36,030 nt of DNA from Candidatus Altarchaeales archaeon ex4484_2 (GTDB lineage: Archaea; Altiarchaeota; Altiarchaeia; IMC4; QMZM01). The stretch's first letter is position 1, and each line of letters starts with the position of its first letter. A program made the translations under genes and the position numbers. Shown piece by piece: positions 1 to 8,567 of this stretch. The DNA is taken from positions 1-36,030 of the forward strand of contig NJEG01000021.1 of assembly GCA_002254565.1 (NCBI GenBank). Reading direction: 5' to 3'. Below the pieces are notes generated by a model. That model did not search any database. It was not told where the DNA came from and was given only the letters and a program-made list of their open reading frames with translations.

Positions 1-2
1 AG

Positions 3-2063
3 GATAAGAGGGCTGAGGATAAGAGGGCTGAGGAGAAGAAGGCTGAGGAGAAGAAGGCTGAGGAGAAGAAGGCTGAGGAGAAGAAGGCTGAGGAGAAGAA
101 GGCTGAGGAGAAAGAAGAAGTGTCTCGTAAAAGGGCTGAGGACAAGAAGGCCAGGGTTGAGGAGAAAGAGGCGGTTGTTTCTGTGAAGGAAGGGAAAGTC
201 AAGCAAAAAGAATACAAGATAGGTCTTCTTATGGAGATGGCTCAAGCTGATAAAGAGCTATCCAAACTAGAATCTGAAATGCAAAACCTCAAGAATAAAA
301 AAAAGAAAACCGAGGAAGAGCTTTCCAGCCTAGGGAAAAAGAAAGACAGAGTAAACAAGGAATTAGAGAGCTTGAATAAAAAAGAGCAAGAAATCCTAGA
401 GCAGAAACAGAAAGGATTTGAAGACATAAAAAATCTTAAATCAAAAATCTTGGAAATCAATAAAAGAAAAACCAATCTCCAAACCAAAAAGAATGAGATA
501 GGGGATAAACTAAGCAAGACCGTGGAAACTAGAAAAAACCTTGAAGACAAAATGAAGGGACTGGTGGAGCGGCGTACGGAACTTGGGCATACAATAGATA
601 GCATGAAAAACAAGACCGACTCGCATGAAGAACAGATATCTAATCTTGAGTACCAGATTAAGGCCATTAACGGGGATATACATAATTTGGATAAGCAGGA
701 GCAGGATATAGCTGGGTGGAAGAGGGAGCGGGAGAAGAAGATGGATGAAATCAGGTTCAAGGAGAAAGAGATAAAAGAAAAACAAGATGTGTTAACCAGG
801 GAAAAAGAAAAAATAACCCAAATCATAAACGAATTCTCTGAAAGAAAAAAGAAGCTTAGAGATGATTTTGACGAATTAATGAAGACAAAGAACAATCTAT
901 CATCAGAGTTAGATGAAATAGAAAGCGAACACTCATCACACGAGGAGAAGATATCCCAGCTTGAGAAACAGGTTAAGACCATCAATGAGGATATAGATAA
1001 CCTGGATAAGCAGGAGCAGGATATAGCTGGGTGGAAGAGGGAGCGGGAGAAGAAGGTGGATGAAATCAGGTTCAAGGAGAAAGAGATAAAAGAAAAACAG
1101 GAAATCCTGAACGAGGAGAAAAAGAAATTAACCGATAAAATCAGGGAGTTCACGAAACTGCGGGATGAAATCAAGCTGGAATACACGGGGATAATGGATA
1201 ATAGGCTTGAATTAACCAATAGATTAGAGGAATTTAGAAAAGAAAGCGCATCCTATGACCAGAAGATATCAGAGCTCGAGGATCAGGTTAATATCATCAA
1301 CAAGGAGATAAATAGCTTGGATAAGCAAGAGCAAGATATAGAACAACAGAAAAATGCGAGAGAGAAAGAATTCATGGAACTCAAAGAATCAAAGAAACTG
1401 AAAGAACAAAAAAAGAACGAACTAGAAAGAAAGAAAATAGAAATCGCTGATAAAGTCAATGAATTAATTATTGAGAGAAAAGAGATGGATAAAAAACTGG
1501 AGGTCCTAGCTAAAGAGAAATCCGAGATAGATCTCCTATCAGATAAGGCGGACAGGGATGCTTTAGTGGCAAAAGAAAATACCTTGACGGGTGCTGTTTC
1601 CAGGATTCAGGTAGAAATAGATAAGGCAGCGGAAGAGCTGGCTCCCACTGAAGAAAAACTCAAGAAAATAGATCAGGAAATAGAGTATCTGGATACAATC
1701 GAGAAAGAGAAGGTGAAGCTGAAGGGTGAGAAGGAGAGGGAGATTGAGGAGATCCGGGTGAGGGAGAATGAGATAAGGGAGAGTAAGAAAAACCTTTCTC
1801 TGAGGAAGTCGGAGCTTACTCTTTCATCTGAGTTGGAGCGGATTGATGATGAGCGTTCTTCTTATGAGAAGCAGATATCTGAGTTGGATATGCAATTGGG
1901 GGCTATCAATACTGAGATAAACGGTTTCAACAAGCAGGAGGATGATATAGAAAAGCTGAAGGGTGAGAAGGAGAGGGAGATTGAGGAGATCCGGGTGAGG
2001 GAGAATGAGATGAGAATGTCAAGGCCGAGAAGGATGGCCTTGAGGAACAGTTCAACAAGATGA
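3..2063 (+). CDS. Long repetitive coiled-coil protein, 5' end outside window
   Basis: The ORF track starts this gene at a GTG at 120, but the same frame is open back to base 3 with no stop, so the gene enters from outside the window. The visible part is almost entirely Glu/Lys/Ile/Leu heptad-like sequence, as in Rad50/SMC arms, with no ATPase motif. It opens with tandem AEEKK pentapeptides, followed by three modules of 105 residues and then more irregular coils. The frame ends abruptly in a non-coiled tail (RRMALRNSSTR). The coiled-coil sequence resumes in another frame in the next feature, so the natural protein probably continued to about 2434. The family is not recognised. A structural or filament role is inference only. 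It is an unlikely DNA-repair SMC because no Walker motif is visible in this part. Confidence 0.75.
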   Translation, partial: DKRAEDKRAEEKKAEEKKAEEKKAEEKKAEEKKAEEKEEVSRKRAEDKKARVEEKEAVVSVKEGKVKQKEYKIGLLMEMAQADKELSKLESEMQNLKNKKKKTEEELSSLGKKKDRVNKELESLNKKEQEILEQKQKGFEDIKNLKSKILEINKRKTNLQTKKNEIGDKLSKTVETRKNLEDKMKGLVERRTELGHTIDSMKNKTDSHEEQISNLEYQIKAINGDIHNLDKQEQDIAGWKREREKKMDEIRFKEKEIKEKQDVLTREKEKITQIINEFSERKKKLRDDFDELMKTKNNLSSELDEIESEHSSHEEKISQLEKQVKTINEDIDNLDKQEQDIAGWKREREKKVDEIRFKEKEIKEKQEILNEEKKKLTDKIREFTKLRDEIKLEYTGIMDNRLELTNRLEEFRKESASYDQKISELEDQVNIINKEINSLDKQEQDIEQQKNAREKEFMELKESKKLKEQKKNELERKKIEIADKVNELIIERKEMDKKLEVLAKEKSEIDLLSDKADRDALVAKENTLTGAVSRIQVEIDKAAEELAPTEEKLKKIDQEIEYLDTIEKEKVKLKGEKEREIEEIRVRENEIRESKKNLSLRKSELTLSSELERIDDERSSYEKQISELDMQLGAINTEINGFNKQEDDIEKLKGEKEREIEEIRVRENEMRMSRPRRMALRNSSTR
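12..116 (+). repeat. 15-bp tandem repeat encoding AEEKK
   Basis: Five perfect copies of GCTGAGGAGAAGAAG run from 27 to 101. They are preceded by a diverged GCTGAGGATAAGAGG copy and followed by a diverged copy at 102-116. The unit is five codons, so the array is in frame with the coiled-coil CDS and encodes AEEKK repeats. Such arrays change copy number easily by slippage, and the array may continue to the left of the window. Confidence 0.95.
621..1565 (+). repeat. Three 105-residue modules in the coiled-coil gene
   Basis: Equivalent landmarks recur exactly 315 bp apart: the (S)HEE(Q/K)IS-type motif at about 624, 939 and 1254, and the LDKQEQDI motif at about 689, 1004 and 1319. Between the first two modules a stretch of about 100 bp encoding DKQEQDIAGWKREREKK and DEIRFKEKEIKEKQ is nearly identical in DNA. 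The third module is more diverged. A length of 105 residues equals fifteen heptads, so each duplication keeps the coiled-coil register. Confidence 0.85.
1953..2011 (+). repeat. 59-bp perfect direct repeat (other copy 1716-1774)
   Basis: The 59 bases beginning AAGCTGAAGGGTGAGAAG at 1716 recur without a mismatch at 1953, 237 bp (79 codons) later. The second copy ends at 2011, exactly where the reading frame of the coiled-coil gene is lost. A perfect repeat ending at a frameshift is a classic position for recombination or for an assembly join. Confidence 0.9.
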
Positions 2064-2434
2064 TGCAGGAAAAAAATGATTGCGTGTCAGAGCTAGAGTA
2101 TCTCGAGAAACAATCAGAGAACATAAACAAAGAAATACCTGAACTGGAGAAGAAGATGATGGAAATCAATGAATCCATCAAAAGTCTACATTTTACCCGA
2201 GAGAGTCTGGAACAGAAAAAAGACCAGAGAAAGAAGGAGCTGGATAATGTCGAGGAGGAAATAAAGGGTATGAAAGAAAAACTAATTAAGGAACAATCTG
2301 AGATTGATGATAAACTAGATGAATTCAATAAAAATAAATCCGATTACAAGAAGAAGCTGGAGAATTTCAAGAAGAACAGGGAGGCGCTGGAATCTGCTCT
2401 GGAAAACCGGTTGATTAAACTAGATAAACTCTGA
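2060..2434 (+). pseudogene. C-terminal part of the coiled-coil gene, out of frame
   Basis: This frame is open from 2009 and reads smoothly as coiled-coil sequence (DENVKAEKDGLEEQFNK and onward) before the first ATG at 2060. It therefore looks like the natural continuation of the preceding gene after a one-base-scale frame change near 2009-2015. Its composition and heptad pattern match the upstream part, and it ends LIKLDKL followed by a stop and a run of nine T. It has no convincing start signal of its own. It could be a separately translated small coiled-coil protein, but a frameshifted tail (real mutation or assembly error) is more likely. Confidence 0.6.
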
Positions 2435-2443
2435 TTTTTTTTT
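2435..2443 (+). terminator. Poly-T tract after coiled-coil gene
   Basis: A run of nine T directly follows the stop codon of the coiled-coil gene. Archaeal RNA polymerase commonly terminates at U-rich stretches without a strong hairpin, so this is a plausible terminator. It also lies directly before the next start codon, so it may equally be part of that gene's upstream region. Confidence 0.35.
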
Positions 2444-2445
2444 AT

Positions 2446-2955
2446 ATGAAACCAATCATTGCTGTTATCGGGGGCGAGACTGATGTTTCCGAAGAGTCAC
2501 TTGATATGGCAGAGGAGATAGGCTCTGATATCGCAAGAAACGATTGTATACTTGTATGTGGTGGTAGGGGGGGTATTATGGAGGCGGCATGCAGGGGCGC
2601 CAAGGCAGCTGGCGGTTTAACTGTTGGTATATTACCCTCCTTGGACAAAAGAGAGGCCAATAAATTTGTTGACATACCGTTGTCGACTGGGTTAGGTTAT
2701 GCAAGGAATTCATTGGTCGTTTCCTGCGCTGATGCTGTAATAGCTCTGGAGGGGCGGGTGGGGACACTTTCTGAGATAGGCATGTCTTTATGCAACAACA
2801 GGCCTGTGGTGGTAGTTAAAGGCTCCGGGGGTGTGTCTGATTTCCTGGAATCAGGGAGGGATAAGCTGGAATTCGGTGAGCGGATACATGTAGCTACTCT
2901 GGGAACTGCTGTAGATAAGGTCTTGGATACCATAAAAAAGCTAGATAGGCAGTAA
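2446..2955 (+). CDS. SLOG/LOG-fold nucleotide-binding protein (TIGR00725-like)
   Basis: This 169-residue Rossmann-like protein resembles the TIGR00725 branch of the LOG/SLOG superfamily, which includes cytokinin-type nucleoside-monophosphate phosphoribohydrolases and putative lysine decarboxylases. It starts IAVIGG, has the glycine-rich CGGRGGIMEAACRGAKAAGG block at about residues 38-57, a YARN segment, and GTLSEI at about 107-112, which corresponds to the PGGxGTxxE motif of LOG enzymes. The first part of that motif is changed (EGRVGT), so hydrolase activity cannot be assumed. The length is normal for the family. It starts with ATG directly after a T-run and has no Shine-Dalgarno sequence. 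Its end overlaps the convergent TraB gene by 15 bp. Confidence 0.82.
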   Translation: MKPIIAVIGGETDVSEESLDMAEEIGSDIARNDCILVCGGRGGIMEAACRGAKAAGGLTVGILPSLDKREANKFVDIPLSTGLGYARNSLVVSCADAVIALEGRVGTLSEIGMSLCNNRPVVVVKGSGGVSDFLESGRDKLEFGERIHVATLGTAVDKVLDTIKKLDRQ

Positions 2956-4167
2956 TGCTATTAACTCATCCTGTATGCTGGTGAATATACTAAACCCTGC
3001 TATGTATGTTCCCAACCCGCTGCCCAGGTTGGCGAAAGCAATCACTAGCAGTATCCTGGTGACGCCGTTTCTCCAGTAGTCTCTCAGGCTGTTTAACTCC
3101 AGAAGGCCGTCGAAGTCCTTAACCTTAGGCTTCCTCATCTTAGCTTCCATCAACCCCGCAAACCAGCCAGCAGCAAGCAATGGATTCAGGGATGTTAGGG
3201 GAGCAGCTACGAATGCGGTCAAGATAGAGAGTGGGTGCGCGAAGGCTATCAAAGCACCTAACGCAGAGAGGCTTCCGTTGATAACAACCCACTTCACCAG
3301 GGACTCAAAAACAAAGGCATCACCCTTCAAAAAGAAACCAGCTGCAACCAAAACCACAACCAATACAGGAACCAGGTAACCCATGTATCTCCAAACAGAC
3401 CTGGATTCAGGGATTTCCTCAAGCTCTCTTAATTCACTTCCCCTGTCTTTTTTTGATTTACTGTGCTCTGACTCTATTATACCCTTTATCCCGTTTATGT
3501 GTCCAGCACCCAAGACCGCCACAATACTCTTGCCTTCAATATCCAACAGCTTGTTAGCTATATATCTATCTCTCTCATCAAGCAGTGTTTTCTTGATGGA
3601 GGGAACCTCCCTGCCAAGCTCTTCAACCATTGATGTGACTATATCCCCCTCATCAAGCTGTTTCATCAACTCATCAGCTGATTCCCGCTCCCCGAACATC
3701 TCCCAAACCATACCATAGAGTAGCTTAAACTTCTCCTTTAGGGATAAGAAGTCAAGGGTTCTCTTTAAACTAATCTTGATGTCTCTATCAACCAAGGCCA
3801 CGTCTATATTCCTTTCTTTAGCTATCTTTATTGACTCAAGCATCTCGGAGCCTGGCTTAATACCCAGTTCATCACCAATGCTCCTCTGGAAGTTAGTTAA
3901 CATCAACTGCATCAGAAACAGATAAGTCTTACCTTCCCTGATTACCTTCTCTATCTCAGTATCATCCCATCTTCTCTGATCCAGTATCGCATCGTGTCTC
4001 TGCTGGCATAACTCAACAGCAACAACATCCGGCTCCACTTCATTAATTGTCTTCCTGACTAAATCAACAGACTCCCTGGACACGTGCGCTGTACCTACCA
4101 GATGGATTACCTCTCCATCAAGCTCTAGCCTGACTACCTGATTCAGCATTTTAGAACATTCATTCAT
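2941..4167 (-). CDS. TraB/PrgY-family membrane protein
   Basis: This 408-residue protein has the TraB-domain signatures. HLVGTAHVSRESV near residue 22 is the GTAH motif, with VAVELCQQRHDAI soon after and LGAGHINGI at about residue 220. The C-terminal third contains several hydrophobic membrane segments, such as YLVPVLVVVLVAAGFFL, LSALGALIAFAHPLSIL and ILLVIAFANLGSGLGTYIAG. The family is related to PrgY/TraB pheromone-shutdown proteins and the Tiki/erythromycin-esterase-like fold. A protease-like role has been proposed for it, but its function in archaea is unknown. It is divergent from the helicase gene, with only 31 bp between the two start codons. An internal ATG (MLNQ) is an alternative start. 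Confidence 0.88.
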   Translation of the reverse strand: MNECSKMLNQVVRLELDGEVIHLVGTAHVSRESVDLVRKTINEVEPDVVAVELCQQRHDAILDQRRWDDTEIEKVIREGKTYLFLMQLMLTNFQRSIGDELGIKPGSEMLESIKIAKERNIDVALVDRDIKISLKRTLDFLSLKEKFKLLYGMVWEMFGERESADELMKQLDEGDIVTSMVEELGREVPSIKKTLLDERDRYIANKLLDIEGKSIVAVLGAGHINGIKGIIESEHSKSKKDRGSELRELEEIPESRSVWRYMGYLVPVLVVVLVAAGFFLKGDAFVFESLVKWVVINGSLSALGALIAFAHPLSILTAFVAAPLTSLNPLLAAGWFAGLMEAKMRKPKVKDFDGLLELNSLRDYWRNGVTRILLVIAFANLGSGLGTYIAGFSIFTSIQDELIALLPI

Positions 4168-4198
4168 ATTTATTGCTATTCAGGGATAATATATCGAG
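4168..4198. promoter_or_regulatory. Short divergent promoter region traB/helicase
   Basis: Only 31 bp separate the start codons of the divergent TraB and helicase genes. The A/T-rich GATATATTAT on the minus strand is a candidate TATA element for TraB. The helicase TATA element (ATATTTATTG on the plus strand) would lie inside the first codons of traB. Both messages would be nearly leaderless. The assignment is by motif position only. Confidence 0.4.
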
Positions 4199-6199
4199 AT
4201 GAGTTCGTTACTGCATGTTGATGGATACGTGAAAAAATTCAAGCATCTGGTGCAGCTTGAGAGGGAGGAGGAGATGCTCCAGCATGAGAGCGAAATCAAG
4301 TCCATGTCAGGCAGGGAAAGAGAGAGAAAAGGCAGAGCCCTTTTGAACCTTAAGGGTAAAAGAGTCGGCACCGGTTTAGGTGGTAGAATACTTGTGAAAT
4401 TCAGCAAGACCAAAACAGGAGTGAAGCTACCTGACACAGAGATTTCGGTAGGCGACTTGGTGATGCTAAGCCAAAACAATCCCATGAGGCCAGACAACCC
4501 TACCGCAACCGTAACAGAAAAGACCTCCTACTCCCTTACCGTAGCCTTCGAGTCCCCACCCCCTAAATTTCTGCTTAAAGATAATTCCCGGCTGGATTTA
4601 TACGTCAACGACGTTACATTCCAGCGGATGCTTGAGGCTCTTAATGAGGTAGGTGATGCTACTTCCCGGCTTAAGAAGTTGGTGGCTGTCATGCTTGGAT
4701 TCAAGGCTCCGGAGTTCAGGGCAGTAGAGTATCATTACACCAGAAACCAAATGCTTAATAAGTACCAGATGGAGGCTGTTGAGAATGCACTTTCTGCCAA
4801 AGACATCTACTTGATTCACGGGCCTCCTGGTACTGGGAAGACCATCTCCTGCGTGGAGGTAATCCATCAGGCGGTGGAGCGAGGTGATACTGTTCTGGCT
4901 ACAGCAGACTCCAACATCGCAGTAGACAACCTTCTGGAGAAGCTGGTTGATGTGGGAGTCAAGACCGTCCGGGTAGGGCACCCTGCCCGGGTAACACCTC
5001 TGCTGAGGGAACATACCCTGGACAACATGATAGAAAACAATAAACGCTTCAGGGAGGTGCAGCAGCTGAGGGAGAAAGCGTTCGCTTTATTGGATGAACG
5101 CTCCAATCACTCTTTCCCCCAGATGAAGTGGAGGCGGGGGATGAGCGACCAGAAAATAAAGAATATGGCAGATAAAGGAGTCGGCTTCAGGGGCGTTCCA
5201 TCCCAGAAAATCAAGGAGATGGCTAAGTGGATCAAGCTACAGGACAGAATCAACAGCTTTTTCAGTGAAGCCGGGAGAATCGAGGAGGAGATTATGGAGG
5301 AAATATTTGAGGGTGTGGATGTGGTTTGCACCACCAACTCAACCGCCGGCTCGGAGCTATTGCAGGAAATGTTTTTTGATTTGCTGGTGATTGATGAAGC
5401 CACCCAGTCCACGGAGCCCTCCTGCCTGATACCTCTAGTTCACGCGAGGCGGGTAGTTATGGCAGGAGACCACAAGCAGCTGCCTCCAACCATATTAAAT
5501 CAGGAGGCTGAGCGGAAAGGCCTGTCCAAGACCCTGTTCGAGCGTGTTCTGGGGTTGTATGGCAATGAAATCAGGAGTGTCCTGCGGATACAATACCGGA
5601 TGCACAAGGACATAATGGATTTCTCCAACCAGGAATTCTATAACAACAACATTATTGCAGACGACGTAGTTGAATTCCACAGGTTAAGCGATTTAGGCAT
5701 TGAGGAGGAAAGTAATCCTGTTATATATCTTGACACAAGGGGCTTAGACTCAATGGAGAAGACAAGAAGGGGTTCCACCTCCAAGGAGAATCCTCTTGAG
5801 GCCGGGCTTGTTTCCGCGATAGTGGATTTGTTGCTGTGCAAGGGTGTGAAAGCCAAAGACATTGGTATCATCTCACCCTACGACGATCAGGTGGATTTAT
5901 TGCGGAGGAACCTTCTTCCAGATATCAGGGAAGAATTGGAGGTGAAGACAGTGGACGGCTTCCAGGGAAGGGAAAAAGAGGTAATCATCGTTTCATTTGT
6001 GCGCTCCAACCCCCAGGGAGTTATCGGATTCCTCTCCGACCTAAGGCGACTTAATGTTTCCTTGACCCGGGCTAGGAGGAAACTAATCCTTCTAGGAGAC
6101 TCCAAAACCCTGCGTGGACACGAAACCTACAGAAAGCTTATTGATTACCTGAGAGAGAGGGCTTTTGTGTTTTCCTGCATGGAGGAGTTCAGGATATAA
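4199..6199 (+). CDS. Upf1/IGHMBP2-like superfamily 1 helicase
   Basis: This 666-residue SF1 nucleic-acid helicase is of the IGHMBP2/Upf1-like type (TIGR00376-like). The N-terminal 190 residues form a charged helix and a beta-barrel-like region (VGTGLGGRILVKF, VGDLVMLSQ). The RecA core follows: Walker A GPPGTGKT at about 208-215, motif Ia ATADSNIAVDNLLEKL, motif II VIDEATQ, motif III AGDHKQLPPT, motif IV-V QYRMHKDIMDFSN and TVDGFQGREKEVII, and motif VI NVSLTRARRKLILLGD. All catalytic motifs are intact and the length is typical. It probably unwinds RNA or DNA 5' to 3', but the substrate cannot be read from the sequence. It converges on the DRG gene, 13 bp apart. Confidence 0.93.
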   Translation: MSSLLHVDGYVKKFKHLVQLEREEEMLQHESEIKSMSGRERERKGRALLNLKGKRVGTGLGGRILVKFSKTKTGVKLPDTEISVGDLVMLSQNNPMRPDNPTATVTEKTSYSLTVAFESPPPKFLLKDNSRLDLYVNDVTFQRMLEALNEVGDATSRLKKLVAVMLGFKAPEFRAVEYHYTRNQMLNKYQMEAVENALSAKDIYLIHGPPGTGKTISCVEVIHQAVERGDTVLATADSNIAVDNLLEKLVDVGVKTVRVGHPARVTPLLREHTLDNMIENNKRFREVQQLREKAFALLDERSNHSFPQMKWRRGMSDQKIKNMADKGVGFRGVPSQKIKEMAKWIKLQDRINSFFSEAGRIEEEIMEEIFEGVDVVCTTNSTAGSELLQEMFFDLLVIDEATQSTEPSCLIPLVHARRVVMAGDHKQLPPTILNQEAERKGLSKTLFERVLGLYGNEIRSVLRIQYRMHKDIMDFSNQEFYNNNIIADDVVEFHRLSDLGIEEESNPVIYLDTRGLDSMEKTRRGSTSKENPLEAGLVSAIVDLLLCKGVKAKDIGIISPYDDQVDLLRRNLLPDIREELEVKTVDGFQGREKEVIIVSFVRSNPQGVIGFLSDLRRLNVSLTRARRKLILLGDSKTLRGHETYRKLIDYLRERAFVFSCMEEFRI

Positions 6200-6212
6200 T
6201 GGCACGGGCAGG

Positions 6213-7313
6213 TTACTTGGTTATTATTATGCTGATGACGTCCCCGTCCTTTAACATGTGATCCAGTCCCTTCTTCTGTCCCGGGTGTTTAGCTGATTTA
6301 CCCCACACTCTAGCATACCTGAAATTTCTCTCAAAGTCCCTGTGTATCTCCCGGCATACGTCCCTTACCCTGGAACCTTTCTTCATAATCAGGGGCTCCT
6401 TAAGGTCTGCTTCCTCACCCTGAGGTTTCATATAAATCCTTATGAGATTCAGCTTCCCGTAGATTTTTTTCTTCAGCTTTCCGAGGTTGGTTCCCTTCTT
6501 CGCTGATACTGGTACAAAATCCCCCGTAAAAGACTCTAAAAGCATCTCGAGTTGTTCACTTCCGAGGGTGTCTATCTTATTCAATGCAATTACTGAGGGA
6601 ATATATGCTCTGTTATCCAGTACGACATCAATTAACTCATCCACGGTAGCGTCTTGGTGGAATATAATCTCCGCTGAATGTATCCCATATGTTGAGAGGA
6701 TTTCCTTAATCAGTTTCTCATCCAGATTCTTCAGTTCTACACTGGATATTATTTTTATGCCGCCCCGGTCTACTTTTTTGATTCGTATGTTTGGTTTTTT
6801 GGTGTCCAGCCTGAGGCCCGCCTCATATAACTCTTTTTTTATTTCCCCTATCTGGTGGGTTTTAGCAACGTCCACCAGAATCAACACCAAATCTGTTGTC
6901 CGCACCATGGAAAGTATTTCCCTACCCCTGCCTCTACCCCGATATGAGCCCTCTATAATCCCTGGCAGGTCGAGTATCTGTATCCTGGCGTTATTATACT
7001 CCATAACCCCGGGTATGGCATCGAGGGTGGTGAACTCGTAGCTTCCTATCCTGGATTTCGCCTGAGTTAATCTGTTAAGAAGGGTTGATTTACCGCTTGA
7101 AGGGAATCCCACAAGCACTATTGACGCATCACCCTCCTTTCTAACACCAAATCCTTCCCCTCCACCCCCACCTGATTTCTTCTTGGTCAGCTGCTCTTTA
7201 AGCTGCGCCAGCTTGGCCTTGAGTTTCCCTATATGATGCTGTGTTGCCTTATTGTAGGGTGTGTTGCTGATTTCCTCCTCTATCCCACTGATTTTTTCCA
7301 TTAAGTCACCCAT
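6213..7313 (-). CDS. DRG-family GTPase (OBG-related, TGS domain)
   Basis: This 366-residue GTPase matches the developmentally regulated GTP-binding (DRG) family of archaea and eukaryotes. It has an N-terminal helical stretch with HIGKLKAKLAQLK, G1 GFPSSGKST at about residue 71, G3 DLPGIIEGSYRGRGRGRE, G4 ALNKIDTL and G5 PVSAKKG, then a C-terminal TGS domain (about 290-366) ending DGDVISIIITK. A six-glycine-rich linker precedes G1. DRG proteins bind ribosomes and are linked to translation; the exact archaeal role is unsettled. The length and domain order are canonical. It is divergent from the DUF202 gene. Confidence 0.94.
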   Translation of the reverse strand: MGDLMEKISGIEEEISNTPYNKATQHHIGKLKAKLAQLKEQLTKKKSGGGGGEGFGVRKEGDASIVLVGFPSSGKSTLLNRLTQAKSRIGSYEFTTLDAIPGVMEYNNARIQILDLPGIIEGSYRGRGRGREILSMVRTTDLVLILVDVAKTHQIGEIKKELYEAGLRLDTKKPNIRIKKVDRGGIKIISSVELKNLDEKLIKEILSTYGIHSAEIIFHQDATVDELIDVVLDNRAYIPSVIALNKIDTLGSEQLEMLLESFTGDFVPVSAKKGTNLGKLKKKIYGKLNLIRIYMKPQGEEADLKEPLIMKKGSRVRDVCREIHRDFERNFRYARVWGKSAKHPGQKKGLDHMLKDGDVISIIITK

Positions 7314-7398
7314 CTTATAAACGAAACAGTTTTATTGCACGCGGATACATTACTTATTATATCAGTTGAGGTTGAATAATCAAGGAGAGTTTACGAGA

Positions 7399-7728
7399 AT
7401 GCCTGCAAATGATTTAGATGAAATCAATCTCTCAGATCTCCTATCAGAGGAGAGGACGCTTCTGGCGAAAGAGAGAACAAGCCTGTCTTACATAAGGACG
7501 GGCACTGCGTTGGTGGCTGTGGGCTTAGCTGCCCTGAAGTTTTTCGAGATGAATCCGGTGGTGGTTATCCTAGCCGCTGTCATGGTTGCAATAGGCTTTA
7601 TTATGATAGTATATCATGCAATGTGGGACAGGCGTTACATCCACAGAATCCACTACTTCGAGAAGAAGATACATAATCTCTCCACTCATGAGGAAATCAC
7701 CGACGAGTCACTGAAAAACAACCCTTGA
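7399..7728 (+). CDS. DUF202-family small membrane protein
   Basis: The conserved DUF202 opening ERTLLAKERTSLSYIRTGTALVAVGLA is followed by a second hydrophobic segment (VVVILAAVMVAIGFIMIVYHAMW) and a charged cytoplasmic tail. It is a two- to three-helix membrane protein of about 109 residues. The ORF track starts at a TTG at 7366. The ATG at 7399 is preferred because the candidate TATA element (TTATTATAT near 7354-7362) lies about 40 bases upstream and an AGGAGAG stretch precedes it. The family's function is unknown. Confidence 0.85.
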   Translation: MPANDLDEINLSDLLSEERTLLAKERTSLSYIRTGTALVAVGLAALKFFEMNPVVVILAAVMVAIGFIMIVYHAMWDRRYIHRIHYFEKKIHNLSTHEEITDESLKNNP

Positions 7729-7733
7729 TTGGT

Positions 7734-8567
7734 TTATTTCTTCCTGATTCTACCCCTGCCTGAGGGAATCAATCTCTGGATATCCTGCAGATTCACCTTA
7801 CTAATCAACTCCTTACAGTCCTTTTTTGCCATGGAGTGGATTTTCTCCCGTATCTCTAAAGCAAGCTCCTTGCTCTTCTTCCTGCCAGATGTTAACTCCA
7901 CAAGATAGTCGGTTCTCTTCTTCACGGCATTAACAGGTCCACCGTAGACTTCAACCTCATCCTTTCCCACCCTGAACCCTACTGCCACACGCAAGGGGGT
8001 GTTCCTATACCATTTTTTCCGCCCATATATCATGAAGGCGCCCTTACCCAGGTATTCCCCAGCGGGAGCGTCCTTGGAAACCTGTCCAGGCCCTACCTCA
8101 TAAACATCCACTGAACCGATGCCCTGACTCCATGCCTTGCTATAGGAGGCGGCCGCCTGAGCTGCCTCCATCCTCGTGGAGTCTGGAACCTCCCCACCCT
8201 CCGGATTTTTTACCACGAAAAAAGGAGCACCATGGACGTGGGAGTGAAACACTAAATCATCTTTCGTTGTGTGTTTCTTAATCAAGCTCTCGTTGGTTGA
8301 TGCGTCCTTACCTCCTACTACAAGCAGGTCGTCGCTGCTATTAAAGAAACGAAATTTCTCAAACCACTTCTTCTCCCTCCTTGGTTTCTTTTTCTCCGGA
8401 ATCCTTTTCTCCACAATTTCATCTCTATTCAGTTCATCAAGCTTCTTTCTGGTCTTCTCAAGAGCCTTCATGGCTCCCATAATCTTTTTTTTAGCCTTCT
8501 TGGATTTCCTGTAGTAGTATTCCGCGTTCTCGGAGACTGATTTATTGGAGTCGATCGTGAACCTCAT
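7734..8567 (-). CDS. RqcH/NFACT C-terminal half (NFACT-R domain)
   Basis: This 277-residue protein consists only of the C-terminal part of the archaeal NFACT/RqcH (Rqc2/NEMF) family. It begins at the conserved IDSNKSVSENAEYYYRKSKK segment, which lies in the middle of normal full-length proteins. It continues through KWFEKFRFFNSSDDLLVVGG and HSHVHGAPFFVVKN, and carries the DUF814/NFACT-R signature QVSKDAPAGEYLGKGAFMIYG. The missing N-terminal domains are encoded at 10448-11605 on the other strand, with no obvious residues lost between the two. The start ATG overlaps the stop of the R15P-isomerase gene (ATGA), so the two are translated together. RqcH binds stalled 50S/peptidyl-tRNA complexes and recruits tRNA to add C-terminal tails. 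The two halves presumably assemble; that part is inference. Confidence 0.92.
   Translation of the reverse strand: MRFTIDSNKSVSENAEYYYRKSKKAKKKIMGAMKALEKTRKKLDELNRDEIVEKRIPEKKKPRREKKWFEKFRFFNSSDDLLVVGGKDASTNESLIKKHTTKDDLVFHSHVHGAPFFVVKNPEGGEVPDSTRMEAAQAAASYSKAWSQGIGSVDVYEVGPGQVSKDAPAGEYLGKGAFMIYGRKKWYRNTPLRVAVGFRVGKDEVEVYGGPVNAVKKRTDYLVELTSGRKKSKELALEIREKIHSMAKKDCKELISKVNLQDIQRLIPSGRGRIRKK

Noticed and set aside
242-1219. Long minus-strand ORF (325 aa, Ser/Phe-rich)
   Set aside because: It is the reverse-complement shadow of the Lys/Glu-rich coiled-coil gene. Its Ser/Phe/Leu composition is exactly what antisense reading of such a gene gives. The same applies to 1927-2328 and 25531-26400.
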